From a virus: a stretch of DNA of 37,206 bases. Position 1 is the first letter of the stretch; each line of letters starts with the position of its first letter. The notes beneath the pieces were generated by a model, which saw only the letters and a list, made by a program, of their open reading frames with translations, was not told the DNA's origin and did not search any database. The position numbers and the translations under genes are program-made. Location: positions 1 through 37,206 of IMG/VR virus record IMGVR_UViG_3300023178_000123. One strand, written 5' to 3'. Positions 36,565-37,206 of this stretch are shown here, one piece after another.

Positions 36565-37175
36565 TAGAGTGTATCAAATCTACCTAACCAATTTGCAAAC
36601 ACAGTTGTTCCGCTATTGTATGTCCAAAATTCAACTATTGCAGGTCCGCCTGTTGTTTGATCATATGTTAGTGTGTTTAAAGAAAATGGATTTGGGAAAT
36701 CAGGATTTACTCTTAGGGTGCCGCCACCCTCGCCTAACCATGTTATTACTTTGTCAGTATCGTCTACAGGATCATCTGCTTTTATTGTAGAAATTTCTAC
36801 AGTTATTTTTGCAAGTCCGTCTCTATCAGGCCAGTCTGCAAGGGTAAGTGTAAGTGTATCTGCTACCGGGTTGATAGTTAATTTTTGATAATGCCCGTTT
36901 AGAAAACTAATATTTTGATTGTTAATAACTGTTCCAATATTATGATATTGTTCAGTATTCAAAATAAAGTTTGCATCGGTAATGTTTGTACCGTTAAAAT
37001 CGTTTGTTTCATCTAACTTTGCAGTACTATTTTGCAGTGATGTAATTTCACTTGCTGCTGTAGTCAATCCGTCTTTTATAATTTGGAAATTATCACGGAA
37101 TCCTTGGGTATCGTTATCGACACCTGCTACAGGATATGCTGCATCTATTGTTGAACTTATTATTGAACTTGCCAT
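36564..37175 (-). CDS. Virion structural protein candidate (fibre/neck-like)
   Basis: A 203-residue protein begins MASSIISSTIDAAYPVAGVD and NDTQGFRDNFQIIKDGLTTA: this N-terminal pattern (PVAGxDND-x-QGFRDNF-x-xIK) is frequent in marine myovirus structural proteins by recollection. It continues with an Asn/Thr-rich coiled-coil-like segment and beta-rich C-terminal repeats ending FWTYNSGTTVFANWLGRFDTL-like strands. Good Shine-Dalgarno (AAGGATAAAAAATG). No enzyme motif. A fibre or neck-attached protein is likely. Confidence 0.7.
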   Translation of the reverse strand: MASSIISSTIDAAYPVAGVDNDTQGFRDNFQIIKDGLTTAASEITSLQNSTAKLDETNDFNGTNITDANFILNTEQYHNIGTVINNQNISFLNGHYQKLTINPVADTLTLTLADWPDRDGLAKITVEISTIKADDPVDDTDKVITWLGEGGGTLRVNPDFPNPFSLNTLTYDQTTGGPAIVEFWTYNSGTTVFANWLGRFDTL

Positions 37176-37206
37176 TTTTTATCCTTTTTAAAATCCGTAT
37201 CTTGCT

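Noticed and set aside
1-37206. tRNA genes, CRISPR arrays, insertion sequences
   Set aside because: No cloverleaf with CCA-type ends, no regularly spaced repeats and no transposase-like frame were noticed by reading; a tool scan was not possible.

Overview
The window is an AT-rich, densely packed stretch of a T4-like (Straboviridae-type/marine T4-superfamily) myovirus genome. Recognisable T4-type replication proteins are the sliding clamp (gp45), family B DNA polymerase (gp43), clamp loader (gp44), a DexA-type exonuclease, a DsbA-like late-transcription protein and a gp31/GroES-like co-chaperonin. Thymidylate synthase, DHFR, MazG and PhoH are also present. Several accessory genes look alphaproteobacterial (ClpA, DnaJ, FdxA-type ferredoxin, BI-1/YccA). 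With the low GC content and the marine cyanophage/pelagiphage style of many hypotheticals, this suggests a marine host such as SAR11 (inference; no host marker was tested). No tRNA, CRISPR array or insertion sequence was seen. The window starts inside one gene and no stretch over 300 bases is gene-free.

Layout (almost everything on the minus strand, so genes read from high to low coordinates). 37.2-34.5 kb: a virion protein, a DnaE-like fragment, a GroES-like co-chaperonin, MazG and a BI-1 membrane protein. 33.8-28.2 kb: DexA-like exonuclease, gp44, a 2OG-Fe(II) oxygenase, a sulfotransferase, a 7Fe ferredoxin, DHFR and ThyA. 28.2-27.4 kb: PhoH on the plus strand with its own leader hairpin and terminator. 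27.4-23.5 kb: two conserved hypotheticals, then a lysis cassette (GH19 endolysin, i-spanin-like, o-spanin-like lipoprotein and two holin-like membrane proteins). 23.5-20.5 kb: DnaJ and ClpA. 20.5-12.3 kb: small virion or head-associated proteins, several with T4-like capsid-targeting N-termini, including a nucleotidyltransferase and a ParB-like protein, plus a pyruvyltransferase-like protein. 12.3-8.2 kb: DsbA-like, membrane proteins, SGNH hydrolase and DNA polymerase. 8.2-0 kb: a plus-strand orphan, a TagD-like cytidylyltransferase, small secreted proteins, phosphomannomutase, an epimerase, the sliding clamp, a DpdA-like DNA transglycosylase, a QueD-like protein and a glycosyltransferase.

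Regulation is unusually legible. At least seven minus-strand promoters match TTGACA-N17-TATAAT closely, all with exactly 17-base spacers, upstream of replication and metabolic genes. A second class matches the T4 late box (GATAAATA) and precedes late-type genes; two of these sit exactly five bases before the ATG, predicting leaderless mRNAs. Two inverted repeats enclose a predicted transcription start and pair with the downstream Shine-Dalgarno or AUG, resembling the T4 e/soc/I-TevI switch that blocks translation of read-through RNA.

Three gene sets stand out: a DpdA/QueD-like pair pointing to 7-deazaguanine DNA modification; a proteostasis set (ClpA with a ClpP-docking IGF loop, DnaJ, GroES-like, BI-1); and a scattered sugar/surface-chemistry set (phosphomannomutase, epimerase, cytidylyltransferase, glycosyltransferase, pyruvyltransferase, sulfotransferase, 2OG oxygenase, SGNH hydrolase).
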